Shown here: positions 34,001-42,938 of the stretch, one piece after another | How the letters are laid out: each line of letters starts with the position of its first letter | Position numbering within the stretch: the stretch's first letter is position 1 | NCBI RefSeq assembly: GCF_032362555.1 | Contig: NC_083524.1 | Location: 7,426,001-7,490,000, forward strand | Origin: Amyelois transitella | Lineage: Eukaryota; Arthropoda; Insecta; Lepidoptera; Pyralidae | Length of the DNA stretch: 64,000 nt | Reading direction: 5' to 3' | Program-made: the position numbers and the translations under genes | The notes under the pieces: model-generated | Told to the model about the DNA's origin: nothing | Seen by the model: only the letters and a program-made list of their open reading frames with translations | Database searches by the model: none

Positions 34001-37000
34001 AAAAACCGTCATTTATTTTTTGTAAAACAATACTTTTAAGTTGAAACATATTAACATATAGGTGAAAGTGCCGTGTGGGTGGTGCCATTAGAAAAAAAGA
34101 ATAGGACCACTCCATCTATTTCCCATGGATGTCGTAAAAGGCGACTAAAGGATAGGCTTATAAACTTGGGATTCTTTTTTAGGCGATGGGCAAGCAACCT
34201 GTCACTATTTGAATCTGAATTCTATCACTAAGCCAAACAGCTGAGCGTGGCCTATCAATCTTTCAAGACTGGTGGCTCTGTCTACCCCGCTAGGGATAAA
34301 GACGTGATCATATGTATGCATGTATGAATATAGGAGAAATAAGACATGCGCCTTTTCAAAGTTCATGAAAGACCTCACAGAAAGAACTATCAATCTAAAA
34401 TTAATACTCACTGTATATGCTGTCTCGCTCTCGCCGCTTGGATCGCGTGCAAAATCCTCAACGTGTCCTTATTCAAATTCCTGCTCCTGTACCCCCTCCA
34501 CATCTTCTGAATCGTCACCGCCGCCATAGATTCGACACTCATTTTTTTCTGCCGCCTCTGATTCGACGCCAACTTTATTATCTCCAGCTTATCCGGATCT
34601 ATATTGTCTGTGGTGTTGTCATCATTTTTCACACCGTTCACCTTTCTTTCCTCGTTCTTGACGCTCGACAGGCTGCCTTTGCGCTGTTCCAACCTTGATT
34701 TCATTTTGGGCGAGGACGTTGCGCTTTTTGTCAGTTTTGGCGAACCTTTTAGATTTTTGTGTATGTTTGTCGGTTGGGTTATCTGACGGTGTGGTTTCTC
34801 TTCTTGTATGCTGCTGTTGCTGGACTGTGGAAAATGAAAGATATAATTTAATGCCCTGCCCTCGCAGCGTGGAATTCGCGACGACGCCGTTTTTCTCGCG
34901 CGAAAAACTATCGCTGTTTACGCCGTATGACGTGGAACGGGACAGCGATGCGACGCTGTTTTTTAAGCGCGAAAAACTATCGCTGTTTCGCTTATTATAT
35001 ATGAAGTGTAACGGGACAGGTATAGCTTTTCTAAAAACATGGCGTCGCGCGTAATATGCACCCTTTGCATATCATGCGCGAAGAACACATCTATAGTAAT
35101 ATTATAAAGCTGAAGAGTTTGTTTGTTTGAGCGCGCTAAACTCAGGAACTACTGGTACGAATTGAAAATTTATTTTTGTGTTCAATAGACCATTTATCGA
35201 GGAAGGGTTTAGGCTATATAAAATCACGCTGCAACTAAAGGAGCAAAGAAATAATGGAAAATGGCCTAAATGATGCCCATAATAACTATTCCACGCGGAC
35301 GAAGTCGCGGACGCAGCTAGTTACTAATATTTATGCACATGTTAAATATCTATCCCAAATAATCGATTATTTTAAGAGAATGGCTTAACTAAGGATAATC
35401 TAGTAAAATATAGATAATACCCTAATACTGATACATAGTATTAGGGTATTACCTATATTTTACTAGTAGTAGTACTACATACACGTGTCGGAGTATTAGA
35501 CACCGTTTTCGAATTTGGTCATGATAATGTTACTTTAGTGAGAGTGTACTAAATACCTGTGACTAAGCATTGGAGACGTTGTGAACACAGTTGTTTTTCA
35601 GTTTGCTTATAATATCAATTTTATATTTATATTATACTTGAGGCCGTCCGCGACTTCGTCCGCATGGAAACCCTATCAATCCCGCGGAAACTCCTGGATA
35701 AAAAGTAGCCTATATGTTATAGTGGGTCTTCAACTACCTACATACCAAATTCCATCGTAATCGGTTCAGTATTTTTTGCGTGAAACAGTAACAAATATCC
35801 ATACCGACATCCTGACATACTCACAAACTTTCGCATTTATAATATTAGTAGGATTTATCAATATCATAAATACCAGTAAGGAAGTACTATTTACCTGTGA
35901 CGAAGTATTGGAGACGCTGTGAACAGAGTTGTTCCCCGGCTTAGTTATTGTCTTCTGAATATCATATATCGGGTCCTGGTAGTCGGGGCTCATGAGCGAC
36001 TCCGGAACGGGGACCATTTTGGATGCGGCTTCGAGCGATTGATTCATCGGTTTTTGCGGTTGTCTGTCTATATGTTGGGTTTGTTGAGGTGGTGGGGTTG
36101 GTGCTGATTCTGTAATCAAAATCATACATTAAAATCAACATACATACATTTATATGTTACATTTTTACGTTAGTCATAAAATAACTTTGACTAATTTTAT
36201 TATCTCGTCAATCTCAAAAAAAAAAACACTTCTTCATCCCTTACGGGGTAGACAGAGTAAACTGCCTTGAAAAGACTGCCTGAAGAAGGCTACATTCAGC
36301 TGTATGGCCTAATGATGGAATTGAGATTCAAATAGTGAGAGGCAGCTAGCCCATCGCCTAAAAGAAGATTTTTTTTTTATTTATTTATTAACCATAAAAA
36401 TATTTCAAATTAATATAACTATACCTGTCTTCTCTCTCTTATCGTACACGAGTCCGGAATCGAAGCTGTGACTCATGGCGGCCGGTATGTCCCCCGAATA
36501 GGACATTGACATCTGATGTGACGGGGAACCGGTTTTTGTCAACGCCGCATGGTAGCTAGACGTGAGGCGGTCGGGGGATCTGCCCATGTGACGGGAGGCT
36601 ATGCGGGCTGGAACAATCAATAAAATACTTAATCTTTCTCTTGTGACGTGACTTTACCTACATAAATGATACGCCTCTTAATCGAACTTACAATTTTGTT
36701 ACACATTCAGTTTGCCATATAGGTATTTAACCGACTTAAAAAAGAAAGAGGTTCTCAACTTGACCGTATTTTTTTCATTCCTGTTCGAACGTCAGCTAAG
36801 AACTTCAATGACACCGGAGGTCACGGGTTCGAATCCCGGCCAGGGAATGATGAGAAAATAACTTTTTCTGATTGGCCTGGATCTTGGATGTTTATCTATA
36901 TGTATAAGCATTTATTAAAAAATATATTATCGTTGAGTTAGTATCTAGTAACACAAGTCTCGAACTTTCCTCGAGGCTAACTCAATCTGTGTAATTTGTC

Positions 37001-40000
37001 CCGTATATATTTATTTTATTTATTTAGTGTAAAACTCACATTGTGGATGAAGCGAAGGAAGTATGCAGAGATCGTGGCAAGTGGAAAGAGGTAGTCTCTG
37101 CCTATCCCTCCGGGAAAGAGGCGTGATTTTATGTATGTATGTACTCACATTGCATTCTGGGAGACTGCAGCTTTGGCTTCAGAGGACTGTGATTTTGGTC
37201 CTTCAGCTGTTGTTGATGATGTTGTGCCTGTCAACGTAAATTAATACAATACATACAAACATACATATAGTCACGTCCATATCCCTTACGGGGTAGACAG
37301 AGCCAATAGTCCCAAAAAGACTGAGTGGCCACGTTAAGCTGCTCGGCTCAATGATGGAATTGGGATCCAAATAGTGACAGGTTGCTAGCCCATCGCCTAA
37401 AAAAAGGATCGCAATTTTATAAGCCTATCCCTTAGTCGCCTTTTACGACATCCATGGGAAAGAGATGAAGTGGTCCTATTTTTTTTTGTGTTGGTGCCGG
37501 GAACTACACGGCACTGCCGGCATTAATACAATAATTTTATTTATTTCCTCAAAAGATCAATATGATTATTTCATCAATGCTTATAAATCGTATACACACA
37601 TAAAGTCTCGTCAACATCCCTTGCGGGGTAGACAGAGCCATCAGTCTTGAAAAGACTGAATGGCCACGTTCAGCTGTTTGTCTTAATAATAGAATTGAGA
37701 TTCAAATAGTGACAGGTTGCTAGCCCATCGCTTTAAATAAGAGTCCCAAGTTTCTAAGCTCATCCCTTAGTCGCTTTTTACGACTTCAATGGCAACTGTT
37801 CTTTATTATAAAATATAGTTTCGTTGAGTTAGCATCTCGTAACACAAGTTTCGAACTTACTTCGAGGCTAACTCAAACAGTTTAATTTGTCCTGTATATA
37901 TTCATATTTCAATAAAAATAAAAAAAATAATTAGATCTAAGTGATGTGACGTCAATAATTGATATCTTGTATCCAATTTTGAAACTAAAACTATTCTATT
38001 CTACCTATGACATGGCAACAGTGCATACATAATAATCTATTCTACCTTGCTAAGAATAAGTCTCAATTTCCTCTGGTCCTCGGTCTCCAACGCGTCGGCG
38101 GTCAAAGGGCACGTGCTCGCCAGATATTCGCACAATTCCTGGTGCTGGCCGGCGTGGTAATGGCGGCCTTTGCCTTGGCTGTAGAGCCATTCAGCTTTCA
38201 AACTGCAAATAACGAGCATTAATAATAACATATTTAAATCTAAATCGTAAAAGGCGACTTAGGGATAGGCTTACAAACTTGGGATTATTCTTTTATCAAG
38301 TCGTATTGATCCATCGAGTATATCCCTTGCGCGGTAGACAGAGCCAAAAGTCCTGAAGAGACTGGTGGGCCACATTCAGCTGTTTGGCTTTATAATAGAA
38401 TTAAGATTCAAAAAGCGACAGGTTGCTAGCCCATCGCCAAAAACGAGAATCCCAAGTTTATAAGCCTTAGTCGCCTCTTACGACATCCATGGGAAATGAG
38501 ATGGAGTAGTCCTATTCTTTTTTATGTTGTTCAGGTTGTATCAGGTTAATGTATATTAATATATACAGCTCTCACAAGAATGTGGCATTAATATAATCTT
38601 GTGTATGAATAAATAAATGTTGTATTAGTTTCACTATTTGTACTGCATCATTAACTTTATAGTCAATAATAAATGCGCGGGAAAGTGATAAGATACATAT
38701 AGGTATCATTGCTACGATACGAAATTCTATACGAGATTTTTTTATAGCATCAAAACTAATATTAACAATGCGAAAGTAAATTTTTTTGTTTGTTGTCACT
38801 CCACACGATATCTACTGAATCAACCTCCTCGAAATTTTGCGTATTAAAAGTCTGGATAAGGACAAAGGGTACTTTCCATCTCGGTAAAAACTAAAAGGTC
38901 CCCTTGGTATTTGCGAAAAACCCCCTACGTGGCGCTAAATTCGCGCGTGTCGGTTGCGCTGAAGTCGCACGGGCGACGTTACGGGTAAAAGCTACTATTC
39001 AAATGTTATGCAATGGACTATGCAACTCCGTCAGTTTAAGGTTTTTGGACATGGTGGAAAAGGAAATAAACATATAAAATAGATTAACTTACCTTTCAAT
39101 AGCACTAACGACAAATCCATCTATTGATTTGACGCTCAATATCCAGTTGAGAACGAAGGGCCGGTAATCGAAACCACTGTGATATTAGTTAAAGAAATCT
39201 TGGAAGGTCGGACACTCACTAATTAATCTCGCTTACCATTAGGCAGATTGAGGTCAAACGCACTCAATAGTAGACAGAGTCAATAGACCTGAAAGACTGA
39301 TAGGCCATGTTCAGCTGTTTGGCATAATGATGGAATTGAGATTTAAATAGTGACAGTTTGCTAGCCCATCGCCTAAAAGAAAAGTTTCTAAGCCTATCCC
39401 TTAGTCGCCTTTTACGACATCCATGGGAAAGAAATTCTATTTTTTTATATTTCTATGCTTTTTTATATTTTTTCTTTCTTTACACGGAGCCGAGAGCAAC
39501 AGTAAGTATATAGCTGACGTTATTGCCGCAGTGCAGTTTGTTACCGCTTCTTCTGCACTGCCGATTTGTAAGCGGCAGTGAACTTAGTTTTAAATAATAA
39601 TTGACGTCAACCAATATTGTGAAAACAAATAATATGAAAATTATTGACAGTGACATTTCATAACATTAAATAAAAAAAAAAAAACAATCGAATTTTAATA
39701 TTAAAAAAAAAAGGATACAGTTTATCCTTCCCGGCCATGGCAACACACGGGTTCCCCTGGACGGTGAAGCTTTCGAGCCGGGTGAGGTGCACCAGGTGGG
39801 AGATCTCGTTCAGGTCCTGGATGTTGTTGTGCGCGAGCGCAACGTGCTCCAGGCTGGCGGGCAGGTAGCGGTCGCACTGCCGGAGGTCCATTATACGGTT
39901 CCTTTCTAAGTTTAAGTGCTGGGGAGAGAAATTTTTATAATAGTTTGTTGAAGATAAGCTATCAATAAGCTACCTATAGCTAATATAATATAAGCTGTCA

Positions 40001-41962
40001 ATAATAATATTTAGGTCTATATATCTATATGTTAGTTAGGTCAAATCTTCTATCAACTTTATTATATGAGAGAGCACATTAAGTAAAACGAAAAATTCCG
40101 TTAACTCCCGCTCCCACGAAATTTCTCGTTGTGAATTAGCTGATTTTTTTTATTTATGGATTGTGTGCCTTTATTGTAATACATTATGATTCACTTTCGT
40201 TGGCCGAATTAATTTGTTTAGTTGGACAACGTTTTAAGTGGGATTGTGGTTATATGTTGCACAATGTCAAAGGATTAAACAGAAGGAGTATGTATAGTTT
40301 TTAATTTGTTTGGTACCAAATTTGCACCATTTTTTTTTTTTGTAAATGGCTTCATATTCGGCATATTTACGTTACGTGCGTACATAGTTTAGTGGGCGTT
40401 CAATACACTGTAATAATTATATTATAATTAAGAAAGTGATTAAATTAAACACAAGTTATTTACTCCAGATTTATAAATTACCTTTAAACTCTTCAAGTAA
40501 GATATATCGGCGACGAAAGATATCTGGTTGTTAGACAAATCTAGGTGCTCCAAATGCATGTTGTGGTTCAAATGCTCTATTGACTTGATATTATTACCTG
40601 AAACAATTACAAGATAATTGATGTCTTTTTGTCAAGATAGCACTCTATTAAATAAATAAATATATATATATCATACACAGGCCATTCCCACACACAATTT
40701 TTGTAATGGGCCGTCGCTAAAAGCTTCATCTGCCGTTGACTCTATTATCCCAAAGTGCTTCATCAATTTCATTATCTGTGATACATAATATTGTAGTACA
40801 TAAATACATAAAATCACATCTTCATCATTTACGGGGTAGACAGATCCAGCAGTCTTGAAATGACTGAAAAGCTACCCTCAGCTGCAAGGATTCATGATGG
40901 AATTGACATTCAAATAGTGACAGGTTGCTAGCCCATGGCCTACAAGAGGAATACCAAGTTATATAGCCTATATCTTGGTTGCCTGAGTTGGTAGTAAATT
41001 ATACAAATACATAAAGGACTCACCAGCTAATTTTAAAACCTTCAAATAAATAAGATCTTTAAGGCCCTCAATCTGCAAGATGCCATTGTTGTTCAGGGCA
41101 AGGATCCGTATGTTTGTGAGCCGAGACACACCATGCATCCGTAACAGGAAGTTGTTACATATTGACAGCTAAAACAGAAATTATTATTATATATATATAT
41201 ATATATATATATAATGGTAATTATTCATTTATACATCTTATTTCTCAATTTACAACATTTTAAAATATTAATTTAATAAAAAAAGAAAAACGTTTTGTAA
41301 ATTATTTTATTATTATTAATATATTTAATTAATAAATATAAATGCAAAAGTTTTTATGGATGTGTGTAGTTATTACTCTTTCACACAAAAACTATGAATT
41401 GGATGTTCATGAAACTTTGGGGTACTGTAGCTTAGACATTGGAATAACATCATAAATTAAAATTTATACAGATTAAAGACAGACAAAGCCATGGGCAACA
41501 ACTAGTATATTTCTATGTTTACAAGCATGGATTGCAAGCAATACAAAGTGAATAATCTATTTACTGCTATAAATCACATTAATATATCTTAATAATCGAA
41601 TATATGTTTGAGTAGTCTTATTTATTTCATTGTGGTATCGGTTCATTTAGTGCGTTTTGAATTATAATAAATAAAATAGGACTTATTACCAAAGATGATG
41701 CAAAGTAGGTACATTAACTTACGTTTTCGACGCGGCTATATGTGTCGATATTGTCCAGTCGCTGTAACTCATTCTGGTCAAGAATCAAATTAATAATCGT
41801 ATTGGATTCCTCTGCTGGCGCTTTCTCTATTTTCTTTAGTTCACGCCTCGAGAGATCCAGGGTGTCATTCTTGGTATCATCTATGGACAAAGCAATCGTT
41901 TATTTATAAAGTTGAAAAGAATTACACAATTAATTTACATCGAAATTGTAAAACTCACCCAT
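31072..41962 (-). CDS. CEP97: CEP97 homologue (centrosomal LRR and IQ protein), complete, 14 exons, 729 aa
   Basis: CEP97 partners CP110 to cap centrioles and restrain ciliogenesis. Exons in transcript order: 41962-41959, 41880-41723, 41168-41024, 40597-40482, 39918-39719, 39176-39093, 38202-38046, 37227-37149, 36607-36425, 36109-35895, 34824-34412, 33983-33862, 32919-32723, 31188-31072. Phases match throughout (730 codons with stop). Exon 1 carries only ATGG of coding sequence. Residues about 10-200 are leucine-rich repeats (for example [20 protein letters not shown]). They are followed by the family-diagnostic cap [15 protein letters not shown] and [20 protein letters not shown] at about 209-258. 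An IQ motif ([14 protein letters not shown]) is at about 549-562 and a helical segment ([15 protein letters not shown]) at about 585. The human protein is 865 aa. The terminal TAA overlaps a consensus splice donor, so the extreme C-terminus may be incomplete. Confidence 0.92.
31241..31493 (-). mobile_element. tRNA-derived SINE
   Basis: Read on the minus strand: gacggcctctgtggcgcagc (A box), then ggattcgaa-type B box (plus-strand gggattcgaacccagg), a body ending aacactaactcaa-like sequence and an (AATA)n tail. Sits between CEP97 exon 14 and exon 13. Confidence 0.85.
31861..31965 (+). mobile_element. LINE 3' fragment interrupted in its tail by a Helitron
   Basis: The last ~90 nt of the LINE ORF are followed by gttatgtatgta. 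A Helitron-like element begins at once (31966) and TATG-like sequence (tgtatgtata) resumes after it at 32624. Confidence 0.8.
31966..32623 (+). mobile_element. Helitron-like element inside a LINE tail
   Basis: 5' TCTATACTAATATTATAAAG and 3' gtcgcgggcacagCTAG. At 658 bp it is longer than its relatives because of extra internal sequence (about 32160-32560). Target A|T within the TATG tail of the LINE fragment 31861-31965. Confidence 0.75.
33025..33289 (+). mobile_element. tRNA-derived SINE, full length
   Basis: Reference copy: head gacggcctctgtggctcagc, A box tggctcagcggt, B box ggttcgaatcc, body gatgagaaaagaactttttc, 3' end gtgtaatttgtcccg and (TTTA)n tail. CEP97 intron 12. Confidence 0.9.
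33472..33848 (-). mobile_element. tRNA-derived SINE, divergent subfamily, 14 bp from a CEP97 splice donor
   Basis: Same head (plus-strand cgccacagcggccgtc) and B box (gggattcgaacccggg), but the anticodon-arm-like segment reads gcgtcgaacgcgcactatcg instead of the usual cttgtctgtgacacc. The body carries about 110 bp of extra AT-rich sequence. The CEP97 exon 12 donor is at 33861. Confidence 0.78.
34068..34327 (+). mobile_element. TS-SINE in CEP97 intron 11
   Basis: Near full-length, with a 12-bp TSD atatagg(t/a)gaaa at 34056-34067 and 34328-34339 (one mismatch). Confidence 0.87.
34855..35055 (-). repeat. Two-unit GC-richer repeat with a core shared 15 kb away
   Basis: The 20-bp core gcgaaaaactatcgctgttt occurs at 34900 and 34969 (69 bp apart), directly upstream of CEP97 exon 11. 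The same core is at 19839 in ataxin-10 intron 5, and a decayed relative (gcgcgaaaaattatcg) near 9850. Confidence 0.7.
35090..35320 (+). mobile_element. Helitron-like element in CEP97 intron 10
   Basis: 5' TCTATAGTAATATTATAAAG, 3' gaagtcgcggacgcagCTAG, between A and T. 231 bp, complete. Confidence 0.75.
35400..35466. repeat. 30-bp near-perfect hairpin in CEP97 intron 10
   Basis: The left arm 35400-35429 and right arm 35437-35466 are complementary except at one position, with loop gatacat. The outer ends are ctagtaaaat and attttactag. Confidence 0.88.
35548..35615 (-). pseudogene. Degenerate duplicate of the 3' end of CEP97 exon 10
   Basis: Minus-strand sequence matches the last ~50 nt of exon 10 and its donor at 35884-35945 (plus-strand tacctgtgac, tggagacgttgtgaacacag). 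In the exon frame the copy has TAG where the exon has TCG, and several substitutions. It lies 340 bp downstream of exon 10, beyond a Helitron-like element. Confidence 0.75.
35641..35853 (-). mobile_element. Helitron-like element next to a duplicated CEP97 exon end
   Basis: Minus-strand 5' TCCTACTAATATTATAAATG and body with gattacgatggaatttgg; the 3' CTAG end is not preserved. It lies between CEP97 exon 10 and a degenerate copy of that exon's end. Confidence 0.65.
36226..36367 (-). mobile_element. TS-SINE, 3' half
   Basis: cttcatcccttacggggtag through agcccatcgcctaaaagaag; no 5' half. CEP97 intron 9. Confidence 0.68.
36808..37025 (+). mobile_element. tRNA-derived SINE, 5'-truncated
   Basis: Begins at atgacaccggaggtcacggg, so the A box is gone and the B box is kept; ends with a (TTTA)n tail. 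Confidence 0.82.
37044..37142 (+). mobile_element. LINE tail inserted at the CEP97 exon 8 splice donor
   Basis: A 99-bp LINE 3' end (gtggatgaagcgaaggaagt to the TATG tail) is bounded by an exact 10-bp TSD actcacattg at 37034-37043 and 37143-37152. On the minus strand this TSD reads CAAT|GTGAGT, the exon 8 donor. Confidence 0.9.
37252..37521 (-). mobile_element. TS-SINE just upstream of CEP97 exon 8
   Basis: Full-length, TSD attaatacaata at 37240-37251 and 37522-37533. The copy begins 25 bp upstream of the exon 8 acceptor, so this 79-bp exon is bracketed by two retroposon insertions. Confidence 0.9.
37594..37797 (-). mobile_element. TS-SINE, 5'-truncated, joined to a tRNA-SINE tail
   Basis: cgtcaacatcccttgcgggg to cgacttcaatggcaac, then directly the 3' part of a tRNA-SINE at 37801. 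Confidence 0.75.
37801..37915 (+). mobile_element. tRNA-derived SINE, 3' end only
   Basis: tttattataaaatatagttt to gtttaatttgtcctgtatat. Confidence 0.75.
38244..38532. mobile_element. Two TS-SINE fragments in opposite orientation
   Basis: Plus-strand piece 38244-38300 (cgtaaaaggcgacttaggga) faces a minus-strand copy 38317-38532 (tatcccttgcgcggtagaca). They lie 40 bp from CEP97 exon 7. Confidence 0.7.
39265..39440 (-). mobile_element. TS-SINE, partial
   Basis: gatggaattgagatttaaat and cgccttttacgacatccatg; the tail has decayed. CEP97 intron 5. Confidence 0.68.
39528..39712 (+). repeat. gacgtca-family repeat ending at the CEP97 exon 5 donor
   Basis: gtttgttaccgcttcttctg, gacgtcaaccaatattgtga, then A-rich sequence running to within about 6 bp of the exon 5 donor at 39718. 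Confidence 0.58.
40796..40985 (-). mobile_element. TS-SINE, diverged
   Basis: tttacggggtagacagatcc and gtgacaggttgctagcccat; the head is eroded. CEP97 intron 3. Confidence 0.65.
41183..41212. repeat. (TA)n microsatellite
   Basis: An uninterrupted TA run directly upstream (minus-strand sense) of CEP97 exon 3, 15 bp from the acceptor. Confidence 0.85.
41335..41505 (+). mobile_element. Degenerate Helitron-like fragment
   Basis: aaatgcaaaagtttttatgg to gccatgggcaacaaCTAG followed by T. CEP97 intron 2. Confidence 0.5.
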
Positions 41963-42938
41963 TTTTAAACTATTAATGCATCTTTTATTCAATTAATAAC
42001 GAATGATGCAGTTTTCCTTCATAAAAATCAACATTAGCGAAATCGCGTTCTGAAGTTATATAAAAAAATTCACATCTGTCAGCCAGTTTACATTTTAGTG
42101 TTTATTGAATTTTTCTCCTTCCGATTTATATGACTAATAAAATTTAATCTCGTAACACAAGTCACAAGCTAAATGGGAGTTAATCAGTGAGATTTTCATA
42201 CCACAAATGTAATCCAAAACGTTTAAACGCCTACCAAAGTTTTATTTAAATAAATGATATAATAATTAATGATTCTGAACTTATCTCAAATGACAGCCGC
42301 CACTAGTGTTTGTTTTGTTGCTCGATTATGTAGTAGGAATACCACTAAATCGATATTTTTTGGTTGTATTGTTCACTTTTGCAACTATCATTAATTAATA
42401 AAGTAAACAAATCCTGTTTTTTTACATTATTGTAGATATAAAGGTAATTAATAAGAAATTTATTTAATATCAATAAAGTATTTGAGTAATTTGTATAATC
42501 GATCGATTTAGTAAATCTTTCTATTTTATAGTGCTACACTACTTCGCGGTGGCGGCGGGTTTTGTTGTTGAGGTTAGTAAATTTATTAATAAAAATTTGT
42601 TTTCCGAGCTCAAAAAACAGAAATCCAAACAAAAACACAAATATCCACAATGTGAACATTGTGCTTAGTGATTTTACAGCTATAAAAATGTTATGTTCAT
42701 TCATTTTTCGCGTTAATTAAAGGGACGCGTTAGTTGACAATTTTTTATGTAAAGTTTGTTTCGCTCCAGAAATTCGTTAACCAACTGTTATCTTATTGGA
42801 ACATTAAATTTTTTTGATACATTAATATGTCCCTTTTACATTATGAACTTTCTATATCTATTTCTATAAAAACCGAGCACTTTTTACTGATCTATTTATA
42901 GCCTCCTCACATGTAACCTCTTTCGTTTAGGCGGGAGA
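41963..42938. promoter_or_regulatory. Divergent intergenic region between CEP97 (-) and PIGB (+)
   Basis: The two start codons are 976 bp apart. A GC-rich patch at about 42540-42572 (gcggtggcggcgggt) is followed by GTTAGTAAA at 42573, which could be a splice donor of a noncoding PIGB exon. The partner acceptor TTTAG ends at 42930, nine bases before the PIGB ATG. If so, PIGB has a 5'UTR intron of about 358 bp. No dispersed repeat was recognised here. The shared promoter and UTR intron are inference. Confidence 0.45.

Noticed and set aside
34417..35054. Plus-strand ORFs over CEP97 exon 11 and upstream
   Set aside because: Shadows of the minus-strand IQ-motif exon and of the adjacent repeat; no recognisable domain.
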